A DNA stretch of 64,000 nucleotides from Peribacillus sp. FSL P2-0133 (GTDB taxonomy: Bacteria; Bacillota; Bacilli; Bacillales; DSM-1321). Shown here piece by piece: positions 8,438 through 16,494 of the stretch (positions are counted from its first letter, which is position 1; the number at the start of each line of letters is the position of its first letter). Where the stretch lies: the NCBI RefSeq assembly GCF_037975445.1, contig NZ_CP150254.1:2664001-2728000 (forward strand). Direction: 5' to 3'. The notes below the pieces were generated by a model, which saw only the letters and a program-made list of their open reading frames with translations, was not told the DNA's origin and did no database searches. Both the position numbers and the translations under genes were made by a program.

Positions 8438-8468
8438 TGTAGGGCAAGAAAAGCTCGTTCTTTAGTAT

Positions 8469-8496
8469 GACCTTAACGGTAAAGTTAAGGTCTTTT
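8469..8496 (+). terminator. Intrinsic terminator before cassette 5
   Basis: GACCTTAAC/GTTAAGGTC hairpin plus TTTT, the third near-identical copy of the cassette terminator. Confidence 0.8.
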
Positions 8497-8601
8497 CATT
8501 GTTGATATGAATATGTATCATCTATCGGCTCCTCAGATAATAGGCCGTGAGGACTTAAAATCATATAGATTTACTTTAAGGCAAGGTGGCTTAGAAAAAA
8601 G

Positions 8602-9350
8602 TAGCGAGTGGTAAAAAGTTCATCCCTTACAGCAAGGAATTTGCGCAAAAGCAGGTTCAGAAGGTTCAAGCTACAATAACAGACATAGCTAGATCAGGAA
8701 AAACCACGTTAAAAAATATAGGTAATGAAATAGGTAAGAAAGAAATCCCTAAACGTATAAGTGTGGAACAAGTTTCCCTTGCAGGAGGACCAATCCTCCC
8801 CCAAATTATGATGGAAAAGCAGACAATTAAGGAAGCCTATCAGAAATTCACGGTGAAGGATAGCAAAGTAGAGGGTGTTTCAAGGGAGAGTATTCCTAAG
8901 GGTACGGATGAAGTTACACCTAAAAAGAAAACTGTACCGGATTGGCTTAAAGAGCGATGGGAAGCAGGTAATAATTTTAATAAGGAAAATCGTCCTCGTT
9001 ACCCTTATAATGAGGTAGAGTTGGAAGCGAAAGAAGTAGGCGGCAAAAAGTACGTAGTTGATTCATATTCACCCAATAAGGAAATAGTATCGAGAAAATT
9101 CACTCAACTTAGTGAAGTGCAAGAAAAGACAGCTAAGAGTTACTTAAATGAAATTACAAAAAAATATCCTTCAGGCTCTAAAATATCAAATGGCTCTTTT
9201 AATCCAAACGCTCTCAAAGGAGGGCGACTTAAAGGTGAATTAATATTAGAAGTGCCAGTTCAAAATAAACTAATTCCGCAAACAATTCTTGATGAAGCAA
9301 CAAAAAACAGAATTATTATTAAGGATATTAATGGGAAGGTGTATAATTGA
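8602..9350 (+). CDS. Orphan cassette 5: possible restriction-fold nuclease toxin tip
   Basis: The frame runs through the short pretoxin block (FIPYSKEFAQKQVQKVQ) and the second linker type. The first usable start in it is GTG 8763, without a good ribosome binding site. The tip reads VPDWLKERWEAGNNFNKENR, then VGGKKYVVDSYSP, NKEIVSRKFTQLSEV and LKGELILEVPVQNKLIPQTI. The D in VDSY followed by EIVSRK resembles the spaced acidic/lysine pattern of PD-(D/E)xK restriction-fold toxins, but this is an inference from pattern. The stop overlaps or adjoins the next gene, a probable immunity protein. No damage is visible in the tip, only the lack of an LXG domain. Confidence 0.6.
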
Positions 9351-9352
9351 CT

Positions 9353-9817
9353 ATGAAAGTTTATTATTGTGACGAGTGGTCAGATATCAAAAAAAAGCCT
9401 TGGAACATTCTTGATGAACGTACTGCATACACATGCCATCAAAAACATGAACCATATACGGCGGTATTAACTGAAGATGAAAAACCTCAATATATTGTAA
9501 ATGTAACAAATGAATGGGTTTCGGTAAGTTTTTATGATGATTTCACTCGTAAGTATCTAAATTATGACTTTGAAGTTATGAATGATGGAAAGATTTTTTT
9601 AAGAACAGCAATGTATTGGGAATATGATGATGAAACTGATAAGGAAGTAAGTAGCTTGATTTTGGGCTTCCGAGAAGATGGCTATATAGCAATGGAAAAG
9701 AGAGACTTTACAACCGGTTCAGTCGAGAAACGCGAAATTAGCGATACCCTTGAAAGAAACTGGGACGTATTTCCTGATTTTGGTCAGTACATTCATTTGT
9801 GCAAAGAGGAAAGATAA
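9353..9817 (+). CDS. Probable immunity protein for cassette 5, unrecognised family
   Basis: This roughly 154-aa acidic, aromatic-rich soluble protein has no signal or membrane segment. It contains MYWEYDDETDKEVSSLILGF, REDGYIAMEKRDFTTG and a C-terminal WDVFPDFGQYIH. ATG 9353 lies 2 bp after the toxin stop. TTG 9347 would overlap it, but ATG is preferred; the GGAAGG site at 9335 fits either. Position directly behind a toxin tip, small size and acidity suggest immunity. I do not recognise the family with certainty. Confidence 0.6.
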   Translation: MKVYYCDEWSDIKKKPWNILDERTAYTCHQKHEPYTAVLTEDEKPQYIVNVTNEWVSVSFYDDFTRKYLNYDFEVMNDGKIFLRTAMYWEYDDETDKEVSSLILGFREDGYIAMEKRDFTTGSVEKREISDTLERNWDVFPDFGQYIHLCKEER

Positions 9818-10149
9818 CGGGTTTAGAGCACTCTCCAGTGCCGAAGCTAGATATACAAAAGGTTGTCATATATCAGTAACACATAAGGCAAGTGAACTAA
9901 AGATAAATAAAATATTGAGTTAGACAAAAAGAAAAATGATACTTATATATTGCTAATGAGTGGTTTGAGGAGATAAAAAATAATAACCTTTAAATTGTTT
10001 ACAATCGAAGATACGCTGTAATTTGAATTCATGACTCATGAAGGTAGTACCATCATGGAGTTATATAACAATGTTCTGCTAAGGAAATTAACATGTTTGT
10101 TGGTATAAAGATAGGATTAGTAATGAATTAATTTATATAACTAGCTATA
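9818..10149. other. Non-coding stretch after the toxin array
   Basis: This AT-rich DNA contains only short, frame-broken open stretches. It probably holds the remains of further cassette or immunity DNA, but nothing specific was recognised. Confidence 0.5.
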
Positions 10150-10189
10150 TAGCACCTGATTGCCTTTTAGGGCACCAGGTGTTTTTTTT
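10150..10189 (+). terminator. Intrinsic terminator
   Basis: CACCTG...GCC pairs with GGGC...CAGGTG around a TTTTA loop and is followed by eight T residues. It closes the toxin array. Confidence 0.8.
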
Positions 10190-10379
10190 GAGTCTTTCTT
10201 CAAGCCTAAATTACAACATACTTCGTATATTTCATCTATTTTTTTCTCTAAAACCCTTAATACTACACAACTATTCCCTAATTAATATAACTTTATGAAT
10301 AATTAATCTCTTTCTAATAATGATTACACATATAATTGTTATGATTTTTTTGTAATACATAATTTAGGAGGAATTATAG

Positions 10380-11288
10380 ATGAGAAAAGTGTTAAAACCA
10401 GTTTTTTTATTGGCATTAGTACTATTGTTAGTAAGTAACATCTTTTCAGGAACATCAAATGTGTCAGCTTCAGGGAAATCAGGACAATCATCTGAGGTAG
10501 ATGTAAAGGTAATGACGTATAATTTAAGGTATTTGAATACTAGTGATCAATCACCACATACTTGGGCAGAAAGGATTCCTGCAATAAAAAAACTTATACG
10601 AATGGAACAACCAGGTATTATTGGAACTCAGGAAGTTTTATATCAACAACTAAAGGACATAAATGCAAAATTACCTGAATACGAATGGATTGGTTTAGGG
10701 CGCGAAGGAGGAAGTAAAGGAGAATACTCGGCAATTTTCTATGAAAAAGAACGCTATACTCCTCTAGAGTATGATCACTTTTGGCTATCAGATACACCAA
10801 ATGTAATTGGTTCCACTTCTTGGGGAAACACAATTCCACGTATGGTAACATGGGCGAAATTTTTTGATGAAAAAAGTAAACAACAATTTTATGTTGTGAA
10901 TACTCATTTTGACCACAAATCTGCAAATGCTAGAGAGAAGAGTGCAGAATTAGTTTTACAAAAAATTAAAGCATTTGATCCGAAGCTCCCTATTGTATTT
11001 ACAGGGGATTTTAATGCAAATCCGGATAGTGTTCCTTACCAAAAGCTAACAAGTGAAGAAGCATTTGATGATTTATGGGTAACTGCTGAGGAAAGAATCA
11101 ATGAACACCTTGGTACCTTTAATGGCTTCCATGACCCAACTGGCGGAGGACCGAAAAATCGCATAGATTGGATTCTTGCAAAAGGAAACGTCAAAGCGAA
11201 TACCATTGAAATTTTAGATTATTATAAAAATGGACAATTTCCAAGTGATCATTTTCCTGTTATAACGGATGTAACATTTTCTTATTAA
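10380..11288 (+). CDS. Secreted endonuclease/exonuclease/phosphatase-family protein
   Basis: This 302-aa protein begins with a signal peptide (MRKVLKPVFLLALVLLLVSN, cleavage near AS at residue 31). The mature part is a full EEP-fold domain: VMTYNLRY, GTQEV near residue 81 (metal-binding Glu), NTHFDH, TGDFNANPDS and C-terminal SDHFPV, giving the expected catalytic Glu/Asp/His set. EEP proteins hydrolyse phosphodiester or phosphoester bonds in nucleic acids, lipids or sugars; the substrate cannot be read here. The AGGAGGAATT site lies 8 bp before ATG. It is monocistronic, between two terminators. Confidence 0.9.
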   Translation: MRKVLKPVFLLALVLLLVSNIFSGTSNVSASGKSGQSSEVDVKVMTYNLRYLNTSDQSPHTWAERIPAIKKLIRMEQPGIIGTQEVLYQQLKDINAKLPEYEWIGLGREGGSKGEYSAIFYEKERYTPLEYDHFWLSDTPNVIGSTSWGNTIPRMVTWAKFFDEKSKQQFYVVNTHFDHKSANAREKSAELVLQKIKAFDPKLPIVFTGDFNANPDSVPYQKLTSEEAFDDLWVTAEERINEHLGTFNGFHDPTGGGPKNRIDWILAKGNVKANTIEILDYYKNGQFPSDHFPVITDVTFSY

Positions 11289-11300
11289 AACAATTAAAAG

Positions 11301-11340
11301 AAGTCTCAACCCTTTGTTCAAGAAGGATTGAGACTTTTTC
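11301..11340 (+). terminator. Intrinsic terminator
   Basis: AGTCTCAA-CC pairs with GGATTGAGACT, followed by TTTTT. Confidence 0.8.
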
Positions 11341-11568
11341 ACTTTATGCTGTACAGCCTTATACCCATCAAGCTAACTTATATAACTTAGTGCTTTACCA
11401 CAGATCAAAATACTAAGCTGTTTTGGTATAGAATGAATGGTTTCTTTGGTGTGCTCATCTTGATAAATAAAGACCGGAATAAAATCGAACTATCTAATAT
11501 GGATAAGGAAATTTATGTTAAAATTATTGTGAATGTATTAAACTTTTATTTTGGATAGGGGTAAAAAA

Positions 11569-12117
11569 ATGATTTATAATAAAGCAGAAAAAACAATTGA
11601 AACTGAACGATTACTTCTGCGTATTTTTAAAGAATCTGATGCAAAAAATGTTAGCAGAATGTGTAATAATTATAATATTTACAAAAGCACATTGAATTTA
11701 CCATATCCCTATCCTTTAGAATGTGCTCTTTCGTGGATTGTAACTCACGAGCAAAACTTTGAATTAGACAGAATGTATGAATTCGCTATAACAGACAAGA
11801 ATAGCGGACAGTTATATGGTGCTATCGCTATTTCAAATCATAAACAACATAAAAATGGTGAAATGGCTTACTGGGTAGGAGAAGAATACTGGGGAAATGG
11901 ATATGGAACCGAAGCAGCAAAAGCAATGATAGACTTTGTTTTTAAAGAGAAGAATTTTCATAGAGTTTATGCACGTTATTTTAAATCGAATCCCTCATCT
12001 GGAAAGATAATGAAAAAGTGTGGAATGGTATACGAAGGTACTCTAAAAGATCATTTTTATAAAAATGACTCTTTTGATGATCTTGTTTTTTATGGCATTA
12101 TTAATCCGATGAAATAA
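11569..12117 (+). CDS. GNAT-family N-acetyltransferase (RimJ/RimL-like)
   Basis: This protein of about 182 aa has the RimJ/RimL-type GNAT layout: IETERLLLRIFKESDAKNV at the start, MAYWVGEEYWGNGYGTEAAK (acetyl-CoA pyrophosphate loop, V-x-x-x-Y-W-G-x-G-Y-G-T) and a C-terminal NPSSGKIMKKCGMVYEG. It probably acetylates an N-terminal or small-molecule amine with acetyl-CoA; the substrate is unknown. ATG 11569 is chosen because AGGGG sits 8 bp upstream; an in-frame TTG at 11551 has no such site. Confidence 0.9.
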   Translation: MIYNKAEKTIETERLLLRIFKESDAKNVSRMCNNYNIYKSTLNLPYPYPLECALSWIVTHEQNFELDRMYEFAITDKNSGQLYGAIAISNHKQHKNGEMAYWVGEEYWGNGYGTEAAKAMIDFVFKEKNFHRVYARYFKSNPSSGKIMKKCGMVYEGTLKDHFYKNDSFDDLVFYGIINPMK

Positions 12118-12120
12118 GTA

Positions 12121-12158
12121 AATAACAGACCCTTTTGAAAAAGGGTCTGTTATTTTTG
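12121..12158 (+). terminator. Intrinsic terminator
   Basis: Perfect hairpin AATAACAGACCCTTTT / AAAGGGTCTGTTATT with a TTTTTG tail. Confidence 0.9.
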
Positions 12159-12161
12159 TTT

Positions 12162-12245
12162 TATCCACCGAAGAAAGAGAATAAAAGGAAAGCAACAATA
12201 TTTACGAAAACAGCCAATACTAAGATACAGATTAACGGCCAAAAT
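12162..12245 (-). pseudogene. Remnant of a small hydrophobic protein
   Basis: Read leftwards, this gives a 27-residue hydrophobic tail (WPLICILVLAVFVNIVAFLL, then FSFFGG and a stop) right after an in-frame stop, with no start codon. It may be the end of a tiny membrane protein of the spore or YjcZ-like type. The identity is not established. Confidence 0.3.
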
Positions 12246-12311
12246 TAGAGTGATTCAGCTTTTAGAACTTCGGAAGTTGTCAAGGTAATCGTATCGAATA
12301 TGTAAGTGGAA

Positions 12312-12398
12312 GCTAAACTTCAGTTTCACACTATTTTAGATCAAGTGTTTCCTGGATGCCGAAAGGTTTTTGGTGACTTATTTTCAAAGTTTTCATAA
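12312..12398 (+). pseudogene. Fragment of an IS110-family transposase
   Basis: One frame reads AKLQFHTILDQVFPGCRKVF, then GDLFSKFS and a stop. This matches the middle of IS110-type transposases, where a LDQVFPE-x-x-KVFGDLFS motif is common. Flanking DNA up to about 12660 is non-coding and probably more of the same decayed element. Confidence 0.55.
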
Positions 12399-12699
12399 TT
12401 GATGCTCTTTTCTTAAGCAACTATCAGAGGGGAAATTTGAACTTGGACAAAACACGAGTAATGGTTTACTTCATTCTTTTTATGGCTAAAATTTCCGATA
12501 GATTATTAAATGGGTGAATTCATCGTAAGAACTCATAATCAAATGTTTATAAAACGGTAACGCTTTATCGAAAAGAAAGAGACTAGCGGTCAAGTACGGT
12601 CTATCAAGAATCCTTTGTTGAGAAGGAAAGAATGGACGTTTAGGAATGTTAAAAAATAAAGCTGCAAGCCATTACGTTATCCTCTTTTTTTAAAAAAGA

Positions 12700-12739
12700 A
12701 AAGAAAGAAGGAATTCTTAATTAAAGAATTCCTTCTTTG
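12700..12739 (-). terminator. Terminator of the siderophore-binding gene
   Basis: AAAGAAGGAATTCTT pairs with its complement around AATT. On the minus strand it is followed by a pyrimidine-rich, T-rich run. Confidence 0.75.
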
Positions 12740-12744
12740 ACATA

Positions 12745-13659
12745 CTATTTGTTAAGAAATGATTTTTCGAAAAAATCTAGAAGATGCTCTAGAGTGATTG
12801 GGTCACTGTATGTGGATGCTTTACTATTTATTTCAAATATACGATCGTTCTTAACTGCAGGTATATTTTTCCATGTTTCGGTTTCCACAAATGAATTAAC
12901 CACATCGGGATTTTTACTAAAGATAATATAATCTCCAGTATACTCAGGAAGCACTTCCGATGAGAGGACATAAATGCCGGATTTAAGTGCTTTTTCTTTT
13001 ACTTTTTCAGGCATTTTCAAATCCATTGCTTGATACAATATTTCTGTCCCACGTGCATAATTATTTCCAAATACATAAAACTCTTTAGCATCATTTTCAA
13101 TCACAGAAACGGTTGCATCTTCACCAATTTTTGCACGTATCTCTTTTCCTGCGGATGCTGCACGCGTTTTGAAATCATTAACCCATTCTTTTGCTTCCTT
13201 TTCTTTATTTAAGAGTTTTCCGATTTCTATTTGCTGTGATAAATAATCTAATTTCCCCCAAGTGAATACTACAGTTGGAGCAATTTCATTAAGCTTTGCA
13301 ATATTTTTCATCTCGGATCCTGCTATGATAAGGTCCGGTTCCAGTTCAATGATTTTCTCCAGGTTATCTTCTGATACGACTTCCACTCCCTTTAGTCTAT
13401 CTTTAAAAAGGGGATTCATATTAGTCCATTGATCTATCCCGACGACATTACCTTCTAAAGCCAATACATTAGGTCCATTAGAGAGAGCAATTATTCTTTT
13501 GGGGTTTTTAGGAATCTCAACAGGACCTGTTTCTGATTGATACGTTATTGTTTCTTTTTTAGTCTTGGATGCATTATTTTCGTTCGCTGTCTCTTTGTTC
13601 CCGCAAGCACTAAGAATAAGTACAAACAAGAGCAGGAAGGGTATGAATAGCTTTTTCAT
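12745..13659 (-). CDS. Iron-siderophore ABC transporter substrate-binding lipoprotein
   Basis: This protein of about 304 aa starts with a lipoprotein signal (MKKLFIPFLLLFVLILSAC, lipobox LSAC), so it is anchored outside the membrane by Cys19. The body is a class III (FecB/FhuD-like) binding fold: PVEIPKNPKRIIALS, ALEGNVVGIDQW, LEPDLIIAGS and a C-terminal PAVKNDRIFEIN. It should hand ferric siderophore to a permease and ATPase that are not nearby. ATG 13659 is chosen because AAGGAG precedes it by 8 bp. Two Fur-like boxes upstream indicate iron repression. Confidence 0.9.
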   Translation of the reverse strand: MKKLFIPFLLLFVLILSACGNKETANENNASKTKKETITYQSETGPVEIPKNPKRIIALSNGPNVLALEGNVVGIDQWTNMNPLFKDRLKGVEVVSEDNLEKIIELEPDLIIAGSEMKNIAKLNEIAPTVVFTWGKLDYLSQQIEIGKLLNKEKEAKEWVNDFKTRAASAGKEIRAKIGEDATVSVIENDAKEFYVFGNNYARGTEILYQAMDLKMPEKVKEKALKSGIYVLSSEVLPEYTGDYIIFSKNPDVVNSFVETETWKNIPAVKNDRIFEINSKASTYSDPITLEHLLDFFEKSFLNK

Positions 13660-13725
13660 TCTGATTTTCTCCTTACTAATTATAGTGTAGGTTAAAAACA
13701 TATCAAAAAAGTATCTAATTAATAA

Positions 13726-13740
13726 TGATATTCATTTTCA
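13726..13740 (-). promoter_or_regulatory. Fur box (proximal)
   Basis: TGATATTCATTTTCA fits the 7-1-7 Fur consensus TGATAAT-N-ATTATCA with two mismatches. It lies about 70 bp upstream of the lipoprotein start. Confidence 0.65.
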
Positions 13741-13767
13741 ATGACTACATCAACATGTTAATAGGAA

Positions 13768-13782
13768 TGATAATCATTGTCA
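13768..13782 (-). promoter_or_regulatory. Fur box (distal)
   Basis: TGATAATCATTGTCA matches the 7-1-7 Fur consensus with one mismatch. The tandem arrangement with the box at 13726 strengthens the call of iron regulation. Confidence 0.75.
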
Positions 13783-13910
13783 ATAACTTTCGCCAGATTG
13801 CTAAACTCTGTGAACTAAACTGTCACCCTTACTTGTAGAAACATGTTTGAGGCCGGCACTACATGGAGGACAAGGGGTACTGGTAAATAAGTAAAGAAGG
13901 AAAAAAACTA

Positions 13911-14075
13911 TGAATCGGTAGTTGCTCTAAATGTGGCGAAGGAGGAGAGCCAAGGTAAGGTCAGGGATTTTTAGACAGATCAGAACCATTTTCAATAAGG
14001 CACTAGTGAGGAAGTGGATCAATTTATAGGATTTTTAAAAGAAGTCGTTGAGAGTTTTAAGTGTTCAGCCATAAA
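13911..14075 (+). pseudogene. N-terminal fragment of an IS110-family transposase
   Basis: One frame reads ESVVALNVAKEESQGKVRDF, a stop, then TSEEVDQFIGFLKEVVESF with a second stop between. This resembles the DEDD-type N-terminus of IS110 transposases (D-V-A-K-G-E-S, then a FLKEV region). The catalytic Asp is replaced by Asn (LNVAK) and stops interrupt it. It is a separate relic from the 12312 fragment because the order of parts is reversed. Confidence 0.5.
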
Positions 14076-14742
14076 AAATGTCTTTAAAGTAACGTCGCTG
14101 TCCTCCAAATCTCGATATACGGGTTCGCTTGGGGCTATCAATATGCAATACCGAGGTGCTGTTTATAAAGGCACTGCCTTACTTGTACTTATCCACTAAG
14201 TCGAGGGGGAAAATTTCAATAAGGCCGGATTTGTTGAATTTTTGCTAAACCGTGAGCCTATTTAGCAAAATCTAACTTTCTTCGGATAAAACTTCTAATG
14301 TTTAATCTATGTAGTCCTTGCATTACAGTTTCCTGTATTTTCACTTTCGGATAAAGTACCCCTCATTTTGGCTAATAAGGGTTACTTGTACGGAGTTAAA
14401 ACTTTTTTTTGATGGAATTTGTGTAAAATTCCATTTATCACTTAAAGTTGTTTACATAATTATATTATGGACTATTAAATGAGGGGGCATATATAGATGA
14501 CCTTCTGGAAGTATAGAAAGGAAGAAATGCATTTAAAAAGTTAAAAAAAGGACTTTTAATCGTGTTTGCAAGTTTTTAACTATTAATACTAAACATCTCG
14601 TCATCGGTTTCAACTCATGAGACCAAAATAAAAACAAACGGTAATAACCGGTGTCAGTATTTGCATTCACTTCTAAACTTTTAGCAACTTGTCCACACCT
14701 TCCACCAGTCCAAGCATATACAATAGTAAGGAGGGTGTTAGG
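14076..14742. other. Non-coding, decayed DNA
   Basis: No gene is supported. There is a possible 15-codon peptide start near 14497 with a GAGGGGG site before it (MTFWKYRKEEMHLKS), but no further evidence for it. The stretch probably belongs to the same decayed mobile DNA. Confidence 0.4.
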
Positions 14743-14862
14743 ATGGAGATAAATTGTTGTTTTGAGGAAAAATGTTTTGAGGACAATGATCCCAGTACAG
14801 TATGGTTTCCTGGAAAGCGTTGTAAATGTAAATGCAAAAAAAACAAACGCCGTAATCATTAA
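14743..14862 (+). CDS. Cys- and Lys/Arg-rich microprotein
   Basis: This 39-aa protein has paired cysteines (INCCFEEKC) and a C-terminal KRCKCKCKKNKRRNH tail. It has a well placed AAGGAGGG site 8 bases before ATG and a clean terminator 35 bp after the stop. This complete small transcription unit supports a real gene. Paired Cys and the basic tail suggest metal or nucleic acid binding or a small spore or coat protein. No family is recognised. Confidence 0.55.
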   Translation: MEINCCFEEKCFEDNDPSTVWFPGKRCKCKCKKNKRRNH

Positions 14863-14895
14863 AAGAATGAAGCAACTGTAAAAAGTTGTTCAACA

Positions 14896-14924
14896 GAGGC
14901 AGTCCTAGTGGCTGCCTTTTTTAT
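14896..14924 (+). terminator. Intrinsic terminator of the microprotein
   Basis: AGGCAG pairs with CTGCCT around a 9-base loop and is followed by TTTTTTATT. Confidence 0.8.
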
Positions 14925-15252
14925 TTGGACATGCAGTTGTAGATTAGGATGCATTAGTGCAAATATAAAGATGAAAAACACTCAACCGTGATGGCTGAAT
15001 GTTTATAAGCCAGTCTTTCTTAAGGGTATCCCTGCTTAATCATTGGAGGTTGAAAATATGGAACAATACGAATGAAAATTAATCGAAAGCTGAGGATTGG
15101 CGATGTGTGCTGGAGGCTGGATGATTTTTGGAACTGAAGCTGTCACTTTAGGAGATATTTTGCACTATAAATTAAATATGCCCAATTTTGTAGCTTTAAA
15201 ATAAAGATCGATTAAAAAATGTGTTTTAAGCTTTATTTAATAGCAAATGTAA
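14925..15252. other. Non-coding stretch
   Basis: Only short broken frames are seen, such as MCAGGWMIFGTEAVTLGDIL near 15101, which lacks a ribosome binding site. It may be a gene relic; nothing is assigned. Confidence 0.4.
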
Positions 15253-15290
15253 AACCCCATTTTGAAAAAGGATTGATTCAAAATGGAGTT
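15253..15290 (-). terminator. Bidirectional hairpin, probable terminator
   Basis: AACCCCATTTTGAA pairs with TTCAAAATGGAGTT. Read leftwards it follows the SHOCT/DUF2089 operon and ends in TTTTAC. Confidence 0.6.
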
Positions 15291-15433
15291 ACTCTTTTTA
15301 GCTAAGTATGAGATTTTTATAAGTTTGATTTATGTCCTTATTCCACTAAAGCACAAGTTTGTTTAAGTGCATTATTCACATCAATCCTCTTTAAATGGAA
15401 GGGTATTTAAATCAAGGTGTATTCTATATTAAA

Positions 15434-15715
15434 TTATAGTCTAACCTTAACCTCAGTGCCGTCCTTAGCTTTGACATCTACTAGCACGATTCCTTTATAA
15501 TTTTTCAGTTCCTTGACGATAGGCTTTAGCGTTTTTTTGTCTATTAGTGGAAAGGTAAAGTCCAGTTTTTTTCTTTCAAAGTGCTCTTTTGTCCATTTGT
15601 TTGCATTTTGCTGAATAAATTTTGAAGACAAAATTGAAATAACAATGTTTAAAATAGCATATGGAATTGGGATGGAAAACCGAACGTCTTTTGCTTTCAC
15701 TTTTACATGCATCAT
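15434..15715 (-). CDS. Small protein of the DUF2089/SHOCT-like operon, hypothetical
   Basis: This protein of about 93 aa starts at MMHVKVKAKDVRFSIPIPYA, has one hydrophobic segment (ILNIVISILSSKF) and ends in VDVKAKDGTEVKVRL. It begins 10 bp after the stop of the preceding gene without its own good ribosome binding site, so it is probably translated by coupling. The C-terminal VKAKDGTEVKVRL echoes the end of its neighbour (IKSANGDTVSVIID), which suggests a shared beta-rich domain or old duplication. Function is unknown. Confidence 0.65.
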   Translation of the reverse strand: MMHVKVKAKDVRFSIPIPYAILNIVISILSSKFIQQNANKWTKEHFERKKLDFTFPLIDKKTLKPIVKELKNYKGIVLVDVKAKDGTEVKVRL

Positions 15716-15725
15716 AAGCAAATCA

Positions 15726-16115
15726 CTAATCAATGATGACCGAAACGGTATCCCCGTTTGCCGATTTAATATCAACAATTTGGCCATCTAATTCGTTTTC
15801 GATTGCTTCAATAATAAGGTTTATGTTTATATCTTTAACGTATTTTTCCGATTGAGGAATACTAGCTGCGATGCTGTGTCCAGCCATTAATACGACCTTG
15901 ACGAGTTTTATAGGCAAATTGACCGTGACGTTATCATTTTCGGCTGATACAACACGAATTTTTAATGTTTTATCTAAATATTTAGTCGGTTTTTCAAAGA
16001 GCTTATTACCTGATTCTTCTTTCTCTTTTAATACTTGAATCAGTTCTGATCCCTTATCTGCATCAATCTTCCCTTCTTGAACCATTGTTAACACTCTTGT
16101 AATTTCCTCTTTCAT
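15726..16115 (-). CDS. YvlB/SHOCT-like domain protein
   Basis: This 129-aa protein starts with a short SHOCT-like helical hairpin (ITRVLTMVQEGKIDADKGSE, residues 5-24), used in Bacillaceae as an oligomerisation module. A linker (KTLKIRVVSAENDNVTVNLP) and a C-terminal VDIKSANGDTVSVIID strand region follow, as in YvlB-type proteins linked to envelope stress. It is the second gene of a three-gene operon, 13 bp after the DUF2089 gene, with AAGGAGG 8 bp before ATG. Confidence 0.75.
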   Translation of the reverse strand: MKEEITRVLTMVQEGKIDADKGSELIQVLKEKEESGNKLFEKPTKYLDKTLKIRVVSAENDNVTVNLPIKLVKVVLMAGHSIAASIPQSEKYVKDININLIIEAIENELDGQIVDIKSANGDTVSVIID

Positions 16116-16128
16116 GATAAATTCCTCC

Positions 16129-16494
16129 TTAATCCTCTTTTAAGAGCTTAATAGCTTCTTCTGGTGTGATTTCGCCATTCTCCAACATGGTGACAACTTT
16201 TTTCTCGTCTATTTCATTTTTCTTCTTCTGCACATATCCAAGGGATGAAATGATGTCTGTTAGCTTGCCGCGAACCGTTGGATACGAAATCCCCAGTTCC
16301 TTTTCAACTTCTTTGATATTTCCTCTGCATGTTAAAAATACTTCCACAAAATGAAGCTGATCCTTTGATAAGGATGCCAGCTTAGATAATTCAAACTCAT
16401 TTTCAATCGTAGTGTGACAATGAGAGCACTGCAACTTTGTAATTTTCAATGTTTCACTGCAGACAGGACAATTTGTGATTACTTTATATGCCAT
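16129..16494 (-). CDS. DUF2089-family zinc-ribbon/HTH regulator
   Basis: This 121-aa protein starts with two CxxC pairs (CPVCSETLKITKLQCSHCH), a zinc ribbon. An HTH-like segment follows (GNIKEVEKELGISYPTVRGK, about residues 58-77) and then a SHOCT-like tail (MLENGEITPEEAIKLLKED). This layout is typical of DUF2089 proteins, thought to be transcription factors. It leads the operon and probably controls the two genes behind it. The start has an AAAGGAA site 8 bp upstream. Confidence 0.85.
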   Translation of the reverse strand: MAYKVITNCPVCSETLKITKLQCSHCHTTIENEFELSKLASLSKDQLHFVEVFLTCRGNIKEVEKELGISYPTVRGKLTDIISSLGYVQKKKNEIDEKKVVTMLENGEITPEEAIKLLKED

